64,000 bases of DNA from Cacajao melanocephalus (Eukaryota; Chordata; Mammalia; Primates; Pitheciidae). The position numbers were made by a program, and so were the translations under genes. Shown here one piece after another: positions 26,381-40,720 of the stretch; positions within the stretch are counted from its first letter, which is position 1, and each line of letters begins with the position of its first letter. The stretch spans positions 1 to 64,000 of the forward strand of contig CAUYLG010022115.1 in the NCBI GenBank assembly GCA_963573385.1, written 5' to 3'. The notes below the pieces were generated by a model. That model was not told the DNA's origin. It saw only the letters and a program-made list of their open reading frames with translations, and did not search any database.

Positions 26381-27816
26381 AAATTCTCTTTGGATGGAAT
26401 TATGACCAAATGGAGAAACATATACTTTGTTCTTGGATAGAAAGACAACATTATGAAGCTGCTACTTTTCCCAAAATTAATAAATTTAATGGAATTTATT
26501 TAAAAATCCCAAAGAGAGTTATTTTTAATACCATAAAAGGATTTTTAGTAGTGACAAAAAAAAAAAAAAAACCTTCCCCTCTAAAATCCAATAATTAGAA
26601 ACGAAGGGAATACGTACTTATAAGAAAGAAGGTCAGATAACTTGTAGTACATATAAATCATTGAATGTTATGCAGTCATTTTAAAAAAAGAATTGAGCTG
26701 TACCCCACTTATCTTGAAATGATTTCTATAATGATTGTTGAAGAGAAAGCTTACGCATATGGAAGAGTGCTTTAATATAATCTATCTTTGTAATAAAACA
26801 AACAATAATAAGACACTCCCTCGCCCACACATGTAGGTATCTATATTACATGACAAGAGGTGACTTACTTTGAAGACAATGAAGCTTAAATTTTAGGGGG
26901 CCTCAACCTCCAACTTGTACGGGCTCCTTTTATAGTCCTATACCGAATTTTGTGTTCATAATTTTTTATTGTAAGGTGGACTCACAAATTAGATAAGTTT
27001 CAGACCCCCTTCAAAACCTGGACCTGGATCCCTGCCCCATGTATATGAACATGAAGAATGCAAATGCCATTGTATTATTATTAAATATATGGCCAAACAC
27101 TAAAGCCATTTCAATTAAAGGAGAGACCAAGGTGGGAGAGGGTTGCAGGGGGTGAGAGAGAAGAAGGAACAATTCAAGGAAAAAACCAGTGGACGTTTTA
27201 TTTATTCCTTACTCTCTCTCTTTCTTAACTTCAGTGGTGATGCTGAGGGTTGGTTGAAAATAATCTCGAAAAACCTGAAGCAGACAGTACAATTTTATTC
27301 TTGTAAACCAACCAGCCAAACAAACAAAAATCTGACAAGAAGGTAGTTACACCTTCACCTTGACAGTGACCACCTAGGCGATGGGAGGGGAACAGTCAGT
27401 TTTGGTGAACATTTGAAAAATTTTGTCAAACAACTTCTTTTTAAAGAATGATTTATCTATTCTATTATAAAGCCTATAAAATAGAAAACCACCATTGTGA
27501 TTGGCAGGTGGTAGGTATTTCTTAAATGTTTGCTTAAGGAATAAATGAATAAATAAAGTAACTCTTTCCTGACAGTCTGTGGGCCCAGTCCTTTCCTGTC
27601 AGAATTTCTCTTGCTATTTGCCCTGTTCTAGTGAGTATGATATTTGGTGAACTTGTGGAATAGCTGAGTTCATACATTTTATTAGCTCCAGTAAAGTCAG
27701 TATTCCAATGAAGGTAGTGTAGTTCTCAAAGTAAAATTTTATTGTTGACAGCAATTTCTGAGAGTGTAAGACTTAGATGATTAGGGGATGTTTAAGATGC
27801 AACTTTTCAAAGGCAC

Positions 27817-28064
27817 TTTTTTTTTTTTTTTTACTAAAGTACATTTAATAAATGATATGGCTCACAGAAAAAAAAGCCTAAACCAATAAGACTGAATCTG
27901 TATGCGAGATTAAAGGGGAATCTTAGAGTGTTACTTATAAACGCTACTAATGATGAGGTCAACAGAATGCGGGACATACTTGTTGTATAAAATCTACAGA
28001 TATACCGCTGCCCATTCTGCAAAGGGTTACATCCATGTTCCTCCTGCAATTCCAGGGTCTAAAG
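27817..28064 (-). pseudogene. Candidate processed retrocopy (mRNA 3' end), source unknown
   Basis: Read on the minus strand, about 230 bp of non-repetitive sequence ends in ATTAAA (27844-27849), then about 12 bases and a run of 16 A (plus-strand T run 27817-27832). That is the layout of a reverse-transcribed mRNA 3' end. It stays open for 71 codons on the minus strand, but I do not recognise the protein or the source transcript and the open frame may be chance. A clear target-site duplication is not visible. Confidence 0.4.
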
Positions 28065-28065
28065 C

Positions 28066-28825
<760 letters not shown>

Positions 28826-30999
28826 AGTCCATCAGTGTGACATGAAGCCCAGGTCATATCTCCTTGCTTCCTTCATATGATCTGTTGTTCACATGAGAGT
28901 TAATTTCAAAGCCCTGCTCTATTTAGAAAGCTCGAGGTGAGATACCTCAGGCTTTTGCTTTATTTTCGTGTGACTTTAAAACGGCCTGTTGTATTAAGTA
29001 TTGATAAACAACACCAGACGTTGGCCTCCATCTTGCAAAAGTGTCTTCCAAAATGTGGTCTTTCTAGGTCCTTTACCAAGCTGTTGTGGAAATGTGCAGT
29101 TCCTCACATTTGCCCCGATCAGACATGAAATCTGGGCAGCTATGCTGGGAGGGTCCAGAAAAGTAGCTGTGAGACAGTGTTGCAAAAGCTTTCTCTAGGA
29201 ATCAGTGTCAAAACATTTGTACTTCTTCAACAGCTTTCTTAATGTATTCTCAAAGAATACATACCTTGAGAGCCTTGAGAACTTTTACTCCGTTGAAATC
29301 TAGCCATTTCAAATCTAGTTCAGAAAAATAAAAGGACCTTTTTTCCTAGGGAAAAAGAATGAAGATGAAAGAGCTTGAACATTCAGTTAAATGATGTACC
29401 TGTAGGTATGTGAGGAGCTCTGCTCTCCCATAGTAAAGTTTAGTGGTTAATGCTACTGTAGGCTAATACTCTGCTTGTAAGACCTGGAAGTGGCACCCAT
29501 ATTCAGAGTCTACCTTTAGTCAGCTTTCTTCTGTTTTTGGGGGGTAGCTGTCTTTACCAAACAAGACGTTGCCCAGACACCAGCGATCATTTATGATGCA
29601 CTGTTAAGCAGTTACAATTTATCAGAGACTATTTGAAGTTATGTCTTTATTTGTAATTTGGCTTCTCCCAAGGGCTTTCCACTATTTACCAGAAGGCCGG
29701 CCATGTTTGATGATGGAAATGTGCTGCAGTAGCAGTGCCCTGTTCTTACGGTTGGGTTTGGGGGAAGAAATGCAGAGAAATGGTGCTTCGTTGGCAGCAT
29801 TGGGGGTGCCTCATCACTGTAGCTTACATTTATTACCCCATTCAAAACTCACCCCATGCAATTTCAAGAAGGCTCCTTAAAGATCTATTTGGGGATTAGG
29901 TGGAGATAAAAGTTCAAAAACGACTTCAAAACTGAGATAGTACTGTGACTTTTTTCTTTGAGCTATTTTCTAGCTGCCGTTATCTTCCCCCTGCCATAAA
30001 TCACTCCTTTTTTTGTGTGTGAAAAACCAAATTATGAGGATATTTTCCAGAATATCAAGCTATTGTGGACTTGATTCTGTACTTTTAAATGTGAACAAAG
30101 CCAGGCCACTTCTTTACCATTGTCATGACAGAAGTTAGAGCCGCACTGGGCCTGCATGCCTGATGGCAGAGGCACTATTACTGCCTTGACAACAGAGTCA
30201 CTGCACAGGGCTTCCTTTTGTTTTTTCATTATGGCACATGGAAAAAATGATAATATTTGCCCAACACCCTGTGATTATAGCTCATAGCTGTTGGCAACTG
30301 GCCTGAGAACTCTGGCTGCCCTAGTCTGCCAGGCAGCTCCATTCTGGTCACACTGGTTAGGAAGCTTTGCTTTGGAGAAATAATGGTGTGCAGATGAACA
30401 ATTGTTTTTGAGAGACAAGTGGCCACACCATGCTCCTTATGGCCTCATTCTTATAACTTTTCAGTTCATTTGTTGAACAAATATTAAATGCCTACTATTT
30501 GCGCCATTTATTTGCTAGACTCAGTGTTTCTTTTTCTTTTTTGTTTTTTAGGAGGCTACCAGTAATATCGTCTCTCCATGTGTAGGGTTAAAGCCTTTGG
30601 TCTTGTCATTCATGTATTCTTGTGCCTCATTCTGCAGAAGTTGCCATATTCGAGTCTTGCCCCAAGCCCCCATTTTTATGCTTATCAAATTTGTTGTGAC
30701 ACAGAATTTCTCATTGATCCATAACAGACTGAAATGTGGATTATTTTATTCCAGAGACATTCAAGCAATTCAGAGGTTGTCATTATTGCTATCTTCACCT
30801 AAAGGATGCTCTTTTGGGAAAAGACCATTTCTATTCTAGAAGGTGATTTCACATTATTTTAGCCACATTACAATATAGCCCATCTGGGAACTGTTTGTGA
30901 TAAAGCATGGGTTCATTCTGGATGCCTGGGATTAGCTATTTCTTGGGTCTTGGGCCTCCTCGATCAAGGCTGCACATGACTATCAGGGTGTAGGTTTTA

Positions 31000-31420
31000 A
31001 AAATTAAGTCTGATAACATCGTTCCCCTGTTTTAAGTCCTTCATGGGCTCCACACTGACTAAAGGTGTGGAAGAAATGCGGACTCCTTATTATGGCACGG
31101 AAGGCCCTTCTTGACATGGGTTTGTCCTTCCTCTCCACCCTTGCCCTTTTCCGTTCCCTCTCCACACCCAAAACCACGCAGCTTACCAGGTGGCGGCTTC
31201 TGTGCTTCTGCGCATTCTCTTCCTCCCTCCTCCTGCCCGTCAGCTCTTCTTTCTGGTCCACTGTATTTACGTGGCTGACTGTTAAGTCCTTCTCAGCCCT
31301 GTGGAAGCTCTTCTCACACAGTCTTGTGTGATACTCTTTTTTACACATCTGCAGGTACTTTTGGGCAGGAACTGTCTTATTATTTGTTTGAATAAGTAAC
31401 CTAGTAGCATAGTATACTTA
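31000..31420 (+). repeat. L2 LINE remnant
   Basis: ctgataacatcgttcccctg, aagtccttcatgggctccac, aatgcggactccttattatg and gtccttctcagccctgtgg follow the L2 3' region. The 114- and 88-residue open frames here (minus and plus) arise from this repeat. Confidence 0.6.
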
Positions 31421-33394
31421 TAGTGGGCAGTTATTATTTGTAGAATGAAAGAACTAAAGAAAAAATGTATGAATAAATGCTAAAAACAGGAGGATAGCAC
31501 ATTTCAAGATATTTTATATGATCTCTTTTCAGTGGCAAGTGCCTAAGGCATGTTAATTAATCCATTCTGATTTTGTAGTAATATTTCAAGGGACAAATTT
31601 ACCATGGTAGACAACTTCTTCAAATGATGTTTATCAGCAGCCAATCTATTCTGCAAGAGTAAGGTTTTTTGTTTCTAAGTCAGTGATTTACAACACAGAT
31701 TGCTAGATATTTTAATCCAAGACCCGATCTGCATGTGACATCAATTTAGTTTAATATGTGACTAGGGACTATCTCCAGGTTGACTCTGTCACCCTTCACT
31801 GCGGTAAGTAAATTGTCAGATTGACCAGGTGGTATAGAGTCCTAACAATGGCTCTTTAGCACCTGCCTTGAGAAACCATAAAGTTTGTTAGGCCTCCCGT
31901 CTCTCAACAAGTCACATCAGGTCAACAACAGGAGTCAATGTTCTTGAACACGGAAATTATGATTGCTTCAAGACTTTGCTTTGGATTAGAATTTGTATAG
32001 CAAATCAAAATGTAATCTGGATGCTGCTTGGTCTGCCTCCTTTACATGTTGGTGGATTGTAGAACTGGAAATATGGGACTGCCGTAGGACAGGGTCAAGC
32101 AGTGCCCAGAATGCAAGTATGTGGGCATGTCCTCACCACATGGAGCAGTTATGGAAGTGCGCCTCCCACTTGATTTGAATATTAGAAGAACTATTAGAAG
32201 AAGCATTCTCCTGTGAACATCTGGTAGTGTTGATTATACCACTCTAAAGCCTCAAGTTTAAGGAAGCAAAATTACTTCCTGGCCATTGCAACTGCAAAAG
32301 TGAGGGCACCCAGTGCTTCTGTATCTGTTACACCCCTTGCTGGTTCAAAGGTCACGTTGGTTAAATCTATAAAATGTTTTGAGAGCTACCCTGTCCTAAA
32401 CAATTTCCCATGGCTTTTTTTTCTTTCCCTTTAATAATTGTTTGGTATCTTTTCCTTCTTTTATCTTCAAACTTCTTAAGAGAGGAGTCTCTAACTAATT
32501 ATGGTCTGGCCTCTACTGAAAGTGTTCCTGCTAACACAGGGGTTTGTAAAACCAAGTGGCTATGCTTGTTCTTCCTACTTGGTTTATTCTGTGGTCGCTC
32601 TCTAATTCACATTCCTTCCCTAATTTGTAATGTGCTGTCTTTTGGATTTCTCCTCCCTCCATGGCTAACCATCTTTCTTAGCCTCCCTCGCAAGTCCTTT
32701 CTCTTCCTTTGCCCACCCTGATATGCTGGGGTTCTCTAGGCCCTCATGATTTCTGGTTATACACACTTTGTATGATTGAGTGCATCAAGTTCCAAGTTTC
32801 AACAACCATGTATGTGCTGCTGACTCCAAATCATCTTTGCATCTTGAGCACTGGAGTGGCATCTGCAAATGTGCACTGGATTTTTGCCCCATGCTGTTGT
32901 ATCAGCAGAGGTGTTCGCTGACAGGGACTGTGGGAATGGTCCCCTACATGTTTTCCAACCCTACTGTCTCCCTGCTGCAGCTGATGCTAGCAGAGGTGAA
33001 GCAGTCATCCACATGGGAAACTCCTCTTTCCCTCCACCGCACCGTCTCCCTCTAAAGCAAGTCTAGATTAATAATCTAGAGTTTGATTGTTATTTAAAGC
33101 CAGATGGCATGCCAACTTAATTTAAACCAAATAGTTCAAATATTTACTTTGCTTTAAGCTCATAAAGTGCCTGTCCTTACAGCATAGTTGTGTTTATGTA
33201 ATACAACTATACTGTCAACACTATTTTTTGTTGTTTTAGAAGTTAGGGAAATATAAAGAAGGCATTTTTAAATGAATTTGAAAAAGGCATTGTGGTTCTA
33301 CCTTATTAAATTTCAAAATAGTCCTTGTGCCACTGTCATTCCTCTTATGTTCTTCTAGTATCATACTTTTAAAGTTTAATGTGACTTTTTCTTT

Positions 33395-33540
33395 AAAGGA
33401 TAAAACGGAGATGAAAATAACACCTACCTTATAGGGTTACTATGAGAATTAGGTAAGTTATATAGAATACAGCAGAGCTTAACACAGAGTCAGTGGTATT
33501 CACGTATTTGCTGCCATTTTTGTTGCTGTTATTTGTCATT
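33395..33540 (+). repeat. MIR fragment
   Basis: gataaaacggagatgaaaat, cacctaccttatagggttac, then agcttaacacagagtcagtg: middle and 3' part of a MIR. Confidence 0.75.
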
Positions 33541-33883
33541 CCCACTTGCCTTCAGACTCCATGAAGGCACAGAGAATTCTTTTTATTATTTTATGTATGA
33601 TACCAGTTTACAGTCCATGATATATAATAAAGGCTCAGCAAATGTTTAAATGAATGTTGAATTGCACTTCAAAACTGCTTTTCCCTGTTTTCCTAGGAAA
33701 CACATCTGTTGATAAAGGAAATCAATCTTGTAATTGTCAACCTCAAAGACTATCTTTTCTATCTTACTGTAGGTTTATTATAGTAGTAAAAAGGTCAAAT
33801 AGTTTTCAGTGTTTGGACTGAAAAATATATCTGTGACTATTACTGTAGAATCACAGATGTATTTCTTAGAAATTGTAAAAGCT

Positions 33884-34180
33884 GGCCAGGCGTGGTGGTT
33901 CATGCTTGTAATCCCAGCACTTTGGGAGGCCAAGGTGGGTGGATTATGAGATCAGGAGTTCAAGACCAGCCTAGCCAACATAGTGAAACCCCGTCTCTAC
34001 TAAAAATACAAAAAAAATTACTCGAGCGTGGTGGCATGTGCCTGTAATCCCAGTTACTCGGGAGGCTAAAGCAGGAGAATCTCTTGAACCATGAGGTGGA
34101 GGTTGCAGTGAGCTGAGATTGCACCATTGCACTCCAGCCAGGGCGACAGAGCAAGACTCTGTCTCCAAAAAAAAAAAAAA
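33884..34180 (+). mobile_element. Alu SINE, full length, + strand
   Basis: ggccaggcgtggtggttcat to a 14-base A tail; low divergence. Flanks gaaattgtaaaa / ggaattataaaa form an imperfect target-site duplication. Confidence 0.96.
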
Positions 34181-36768
34181 GGAATTATAAAAATTCATGT
34201 TTTTTAGTCAAATTATATTTTGAATGCACTAAGAGAGTGAACTATTCAAAAGAAAGCTGTGAATCTTTTGTAGACTGGAGAATCCTGTGCCACAGTGAAT
34301 AACGACACCTAAATGTGTCAGTTACAGGAATTCAGATTTTTTATTTTGGGTTTTTCTTATAGTGAAGAACATCTATAGTTTTTTTTTTGCATAGTATTTG
34401 GTAGGTAGCAGGCTTTAGATCAGAAGTGGTGAAATCATACTCTTGCCTCATCCTTGCTTAGATATTTGTTTACAAAATGTGGTAGGGTTGGAAAGTACCT
34501 TAAGTTCCTATCTGATCTAGATTTCTTTGCAGTGTATGTATGTGTTTAATTAGAAAAACCGATTTGTGTCATATAAAGTATTTTATTATTGATAAACATT
34601 GACATTTGTATAATTCGCTATGAACAACGGCACAAATATTAACTTTGGAAGACTACCAAAGTGAGCTTATATTAGGTCAATTAAAAGCTGTAACTTTATT
34701 ATTAATTTTTTTTCCATTTTTATTATTCTTATTAATTTCATTCCATCAACCTTATCCTGGGTGCTGAATATAACCCAATATTATCTACTATTTATCTTTT
34801 TGGGTAGGAGGATTTGCACACATATTCTTTTGGTTCTGTGAATGAATGTATCTTAGGGAGCCCGTTGCCTATCTCCATATGATTAATTATAAAAGGTTGC
34901 TAGTTAACCAAATGGATTTCTGTAATCCAAATAAGCAGATATAGCACAGCATATTTATCTAGCATACTTGGTTGGTGGTCAGGGATACAGAAATAGTGAC
35001 CACAGAAACCTGTTTTCTTTTATTGCTCATAAAGAATTGGTTTTAGTCTCTTGATGATTAGAGCGTACCTTTATTCTTGAATTTTCAAATACTGTTTTAA
35101 GCTTAATAATTACTTGAGGGATATTGGATCATTAATTTGAGACTTTTATTTAAACAAGCAGATATTTAATTGCCATAATTAGATTCTTTATTTAAGTTGT
35201 TGTAAATAGAAGCTATGCTTGAGGTTTAACTTCGCATGTGCATTCATAACACTCAGGGTCTCTTAGATTTTACTTAGGGCATTTTGGAGATATTATGTTT
35301 ATTATAGTTAGATTAAATGCAGTTCAGATGTTTATAAATGTGATGCACAGTTTTACATATAACTTTATAACTGGGAAGAAACATCTGCATTTTAAAAATG
35401 ACAATTATATTTTAGAGCCAAGTTTTGATTTTCATGGAAATGATAATGGGTAATGTAAGTAATTAAAATAGTGGCTCCAGTTTTTTTTTGATGGCCGTAT
35501 TCCAATTTATTTAACAAATATTTATTGTGTTCTTACGGTAGAGTACAGACTCTATATTTGGCTCAGTTTTGTACTATTGAGGTCCTTGCCATATAATGGG
35601 GGAACGAAAGCTTTTTATATGGATAAGTAATGGATGGCCCAGTGCGGAGAACTACATTGCTTCCCTTCCCTGAGAATGGAGATGAGGAGGGCAAGGGTAG
35701 AAGTGGGTGGGGGGAGTAAAGACAGCATAAGTTAAGAGGAGATACATATATTTTATGATGCATTGCACTAATGCCTTCCAATGTCTGCAAAATTTTGGGT
35801 AACTTTACTTGTTCCCCAGTGTCCCATGGTTCCGAGGCACACGGGGAAGGGAAGAAAATGGGGAAGATGATGGAGCCATGGAAAGGTGCTTGGCCCTTTT
35901 CTTGGTCTTTAAGCCTTTTCTGAGGATATCTTGGCGTGTATAGACTAGGGGCTGATAACTGGTGCTCAACATCAGCCAACGGGCATGCTTTATTTGGTTT
36001 CATAGGAGTTAATGACTTAATTTTAAAAGTCAACATTTTAAAAACAGATTTCACGTGAAAATTCAGTTGGAAGATCAGCTGTGTTTAGTTGGCTTTCCTG
36101 CAAGGTGCCTCATTAGCTGCAGTGGAGGCGCACCTGACTCTAGAGGGGCCCCTGCCTCTATGTATGTCATTGCCTGACTCTACCTCCTACAGTACAGTTT
36201 GACTGACTCTGGTTTGTGGAATGGATGAGCCCATATCCCTCGCTCCTGCCTCTTGTCATTTCCCCATCTAAAAATTGGCATTCACAAGAGATATCAGCCC
36301 TATAAAAACAGAAAAAAAAAAATTGGAAGTGTATTCATCATGAGCTTGATATTTACAGATTTATTTTTCATTGTTCAAAATAGGTTTACTACATTTATGG
36401 AAAGTGTTAATATTTCCCATTTTCTCTTATTTTCCTTTATTTATTGCCAGGACAAACGATGTTTGCTTTCATTTCATTTCTTTGCAGAGTAGCCAGGAGA
36501 CAAATATTTTATGCAAAATACCTCTACTGTAAATGAAAGTTTCTAAATGTTTCATATGGTCTAGACACAAGTTTTTGTAAAGTGATTGAATTCCTAAATA
36601 GCATTTCGAGAATCAGGTGCATGTTTTTATTTTAAGCTGCATTTGTCTACATGTATGTCTAATTAGTCTAGTAGTAAGAGTGAAAAGCAGTTTTATTTGT
36701 AAGGGTCTCCTAAATTGTATAAGAATTATAAAATGTTTTTCTTCTCTTTTCTCACAAAATTCTGCCAG

Positions 36769-36856
36769 CGAGTTGAAAATGGTGACTTCAACTGGATTGT
36801 TCCAGGAAAATTTTTAGCATTTAGTGGACCACATCCTAAAAGCAAAATTGAAAATG
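36769..36856 (+). CDS. CDC14A: CDC14A exon, residues ~174-203
   Basis: 88-nt exon reading [20 protein letters not shown] then PHPKSKIEN, ending with the first base of Gly203. [14 protein letters not shown] marks the passage from the A domain through the linker to the catalytic B domain. Acceptor aattctgccag, donor AATG|gtaggt. Leaves in phase 1. An alternative donor four bases downstream (AATGGTAG|gttttt) would put a shift into the next exon and does not fit the known protein. Confidence 0.96.
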
Positions 36857-37021
36857 GTAGGTTTTTCTTTCCTTTGCCATCCAAACATTTATTTTGATTC
36901 ACCTTTCTAAGTTTCTTAACTTCCTCAGATAATTATTTTATTTGATCATATTCTCCAAAGAATATTTATTCATAAATTTAAAAATTGAGCACTAGTAACT
37001 AGTGTGTTAAATATTGTACTT

Positions 37022-37036
37022 CCAGTAGGTGGCGCT
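37022..37036 (+). promoter_or_regulatory. CTCF-like binding motif
   Basis: CCAGTAGGTGGCGCT followed by A fits every position of the CTCF core consensus CCASYAGRKGGCRSYR. + orientation. Whether it is occupied cannot be read from the sequence. Confidence 0.65.
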
Positions 37037-37239
37037 ATAATCACTGTTTTAGAACTAACAAATTTTTAGCTTGCCATAAATCAGATTGTTCGCTTTACCT
37101 GACCCCCAATTATTAGAGAAGAATCTGAGAAACAAATTAGTCAAACCCATAAGCAGATTGCTGATTCTTTCAGTGGTTCTCAGATTTATTTGTTGGTAGA
37201 GTGCTACACATCGAGGTATTCTTTGGGTAACACCGTGTT

Positions 37240-37465
37240 GAATAATGATGATGAAGACAATGTGTCATTTACTGAATACGTAGGTGCTAGTTACACACAT
37301 CAAAGCATTATCTCTTTTAACACTCAACACAACTCTATGAGATACAGATATTGTTATCTCCATTTTAGAGAGGAGTAAATTGAGCTTTATTAGTAGGGAA
37401 TTTGCCCAAGGTCACAAAGTAATAGGCAGAACTGGTACTCCAAACCAGAGGAGGGCTCCTTAACA
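37240..37465 (-). repeat. MIR SINE, - strand
   Basis: cacatcaaagcattatctct, caactctatgagatacagat, gttatctccattttagagag and tttgcccaaggtcacaaagt follow the reverse MIR order. Confidence 0.82.
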
Positions 37466-37765
37466 TTGCCACTGCACTGATACACTTAGTTCCCTTGTGA
37501 CAACTAGGTACAATTTTCTAGCTGACAGTAATTAAACTACTTATTTGCAGCATATGTATTGCCTTGGGCATACATATTTAGGAAAAAAATAAAAGCAAAA
37601 CAAAAAATAAACCTTTTGAATGAAATGTGATCAGCTGTGCAAGTTTTACCATTAATACTTATTTTGTACTTTTGTACTTGCAAATTTTTTCTATCTACTA
37701 ACATTCCCTAGAAGACAAGTAATGATAAACAACAGTGGTTGAAAAATAACCACGAACAGAATAGC

Positions 37766-37791
37766 TTTTTTTTTTTTTTTTTTTTTTTTTT
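37766..37791. repeat. Poly-T run (26)
   Basis: Uninterrupted run of 26 T residues with no Alu or L1 body attached; likely polymorphic in length. Confidence 0.95.
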
Positions 37792-37871
37792 GGCTCTCAA
37801 TCGGATAATAGAGGTGGAATACCAGTGTTCTGAGGGAACCCAACTTGAAACCCCTGGTCTAGATTTATTCT

Positions 37872-37998
37872 TGAGCTAGGCATGGTGGCATGTGCCTGCA
37901 ATCCCAGCACTTTGGAAGGCTGAGGTAGGAGGATTGCTTGAGGCCAGGAGTTTAAGACCAGCCTGGGCAACATAGCAAAACCCTGTCTCTTAAAAAAA
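37872..37998 (+). mobile_element. Free left-type Alu monomer, + strand
   Basis: gagctaggcatggtggcatg to accctgtctcttaaaaaaat, a single monomer with its own A-rich end, like the fossil monomers that preceded dimeric Alu. Confidence 0.85.
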
Positions 37999-38804
37999 TT
38001 TTTTTTTCTTTAATCACCATCTCCTAAAATGTAGTTTCATTGTATATTGTTGTTATTCATACATTTAGTTTTTATAATTTGAGCTTTCATAAATATGCTT
38101 ATCATTTGACACCTGTGACTTATCTAATAGGGAACTCTGCTTGAATCATAATCATGATTTAACTGTGCAGATGGCCAATCCAGGTCTAGAGAGTTAAGCT
38201 CACTAACAGGACACCTCTATGGTGAAGCCAGAATTTGATCTTCTCACTTATAAGCTTACTAAAGAATATTCTCTGGTCTGGACATTCAATAATTAACCTC
38301 TGTCATTTTGGGTTGTTAGGAATTACATGTTGATAACCTGAGGAAACTGCTTTCTGACAGCCTTTCAAAATAAGATTGATTAAATCTGCTTTCTGTGCAA
38401 AATTATCTGAATCAGGCCTAGGAAATGCTAGCAGGGATATTGTTTCAGTTGTAGTTTTGTTGTTGGGTATTTGTTTGGCAAAGTTGAAAGACTTTCACAT
38501 TTGTGATTCATATGTTTGACTACGTTTTCTTAATGAGAAATTGTGACGTGTAATTTTAAAAGCCATTTAAAATGTTTTTATGTATATAGAACACTGTATA
38601 TTCTATGCATACATGCATTACAATTTTTTTTAAGCAAAAGTAGGATCATAACATAATTACAATCTTATAGCCAGGTTTCTTCACTTAACATATCATAGAC
38701 TTCTTTCTGTAGCAGTAAATATAGATCCATGTTATTATTTTCCACGACTGCATTGCATATTATTCTACCATATGACTGTGCCATATTGTGTTAATTTATT
38801 TTTG

Positions 38805-39105
38805 GTTTTGTTTTTTTAGAGACAGGCTCTTGCTTTGTTGCCCAAACTGAAGTGCAATGGTGTGATCATAGCTCATTGCAACCTTGAACTCCTGTCCTCA
38901 AGTGATCCTACTCCCTCAGCCTCCAAAGTACCTGGGACTACAGGGCATGCCCCACCACACCTGGCTGATTTTTTTTTTTTTTTTAATTTTTAGTAGACAT
39001 GAGGTCTTTTTATGTTGCCCAGGCTGGTCTTGAACTCCTGGCCTCATGCGATCCTCTTGCCTCACAAAGCACTAGGATTACAGGTTTAAGCCACTGAGCC
39101 CAGCC
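38805..39105 (-). mobile_element. Alu SINE, full length, - strand
   Basis: Perfect 16-bp target-site duplication tgttaatttatttttg at 38789-38804 and 39106-39121. Sequence runs from gagacaggctcttgctttgt to ccactgagcccagcc. Confidence 0.96.
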
Positions 39106-39384
39106 TGTTAATTTATTTTTGAATGAGATCTAAGTTGTTTTTCACTTATTCTTTTCTTTTTTAATTTCATCATCTATTTAACCAGATGATGAGTTTTTCA
39201 CTTTTTGAAAACTGCTGTGGTTGGCATACATGTTCATACATCTCTTTGCAGCTTTAGTTTCTTCTCTAAATTGTTAGAATCATTAAAGGGATATGCATAT
39301 TTTGTATAATAATTTTTAAGTGTCAAAAATATTTAAAACAGCTTTTTGGTCCTGTATTCAATATGGGGAAAAATTGTAGTCACC

Positions 39385-39635
39385 ATTTGCTTACCTGCCT
39401 GGAATGGTGCTAAACCCCTTGGACACACATCATCTGTTTAATGAACAGAACCACCCCCCTGGAGCAAGTGGTGTTTATTTTATGGAAGAGAAGCTGGAGG
39501 CCTACAGGAATTACCTAACTTGTCCAGGTTCACAGGCCAGTAATTGTTGGCATGTGGATTCAAACATTTGTCTATTTAATTCTGAATTCTGTGTTCTTTT
39601 AGTTATCATAGAGGATATACATGCTCAATCTAGAA
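39385..39635 (-). repeat. MIR-like SINE, - strand
   Basis: ggaatggtgctaaacccctt, ggaattacctaacttgtcca, ggttcacaggccagtaattg and ggattcaaacatttgtctat match reverse MIR blocks; diverged. Confidence 0.6.
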
Positions 39636-40499
39636 AATTTAAGCAATATTAAGAGCAAAACTCTTTAAAAACATTATATAATCAAGAAATAATCACTTTG
39701 AGGTATTGCTGTATATGCATATTTTATTCTATGCATATATTGTGCCCTCTCCTATTGACATAAAAACGTCTGAAAGTATATTTATCTCACCTTTGTCAGC
39801 TTTTATGATGCCTAGAACAATTTCATTTAAGGCTGCCATTGGTAAAATATTGCTATTTTACTGGAATTTCCATTTTAAGATCTGATATTCACTAGAAGCT
39901 TCACTATATTTTTTTGTAAAGCGCTTTAAATTTGTAAATGCTTTTTGAAGTCGAGAAAATAATTTTCTGATGGACTTAATAAACCTGATCCAATTACAGT
40001 GATATCTTGGTAATTTTTTTTGAATTGAGAAGCCTGTATTTTTCTGAGGAGGCTGAAAATCATTTTAGGGGCTCTTTAGTAGAAGAGCTGAGGCTTTAAA
40101 GAAATGATCAAATAGCTGTTGCTAGGAGGTAGCTAAAGGAAGCTGTAAAATCTTGAGATCTGGGCAGAATGTATTCTAAGAATCTTAAGTGTGTGTTTGT
40201 GTCAACAGGGAACACTAGGAGTTTCTTTTAGCCATTTTGATTCACATTGTTTTGACAGTGGGGAAGAGAAGAGCCCTACTTTTTTTTTGTTAAACAATTT
40301 TGAATTGATAAATGACGGATAACAGCAGAATGAAACAGATATTTTGGATTTCAGATTTTCTGTAAAAATGTCTCTTAAGTGTCACTGTCATTCTCATTTC
40401 TATTTAAACACGCACACACGGAAAGATAGCTTCAGACTGAGAATCCCAACAATTGGAGGCATCAGCCTGCTCCTTTAATGAGAGAAGCCCAGCGTCCCA

Positions 40500-40720
40500 T
40501 TTAGTAAAGAGCCTGGGCAGGTTGAAGCCTGGCTTCATTCCTTATTGGCTGTGGGAACTTCAGTGAGTTCCACAGCTTCTTTGAGCATCAGTTTTCTTGT
40601 ATATCACAGTGGGAGAAATACAATGCTCACTGCAGGCACCTAGTGAAGATTAGAGATGTTATATGAAGTGCCTTGCACAGTATCAGGCACACATAATAGG
40701 CGTTTATAAGTTAGCAGGTA
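40500..40720 (+). repeat. MIR SINE
   Basis: gagcctgggcaggttgaagc, cagtgagttccacagcttct, gcatcagttttcttgtatat, agtgccttgcacagtatcag and aggcacacataataggcgtt follow the MIR order. Confidence 0.8.

Noticed and set aside
31004..31348. 114-residue minus frame and 88-residue plus frame
   Set aside because: They overlap an L2 remnant and have no splice or promoter context.
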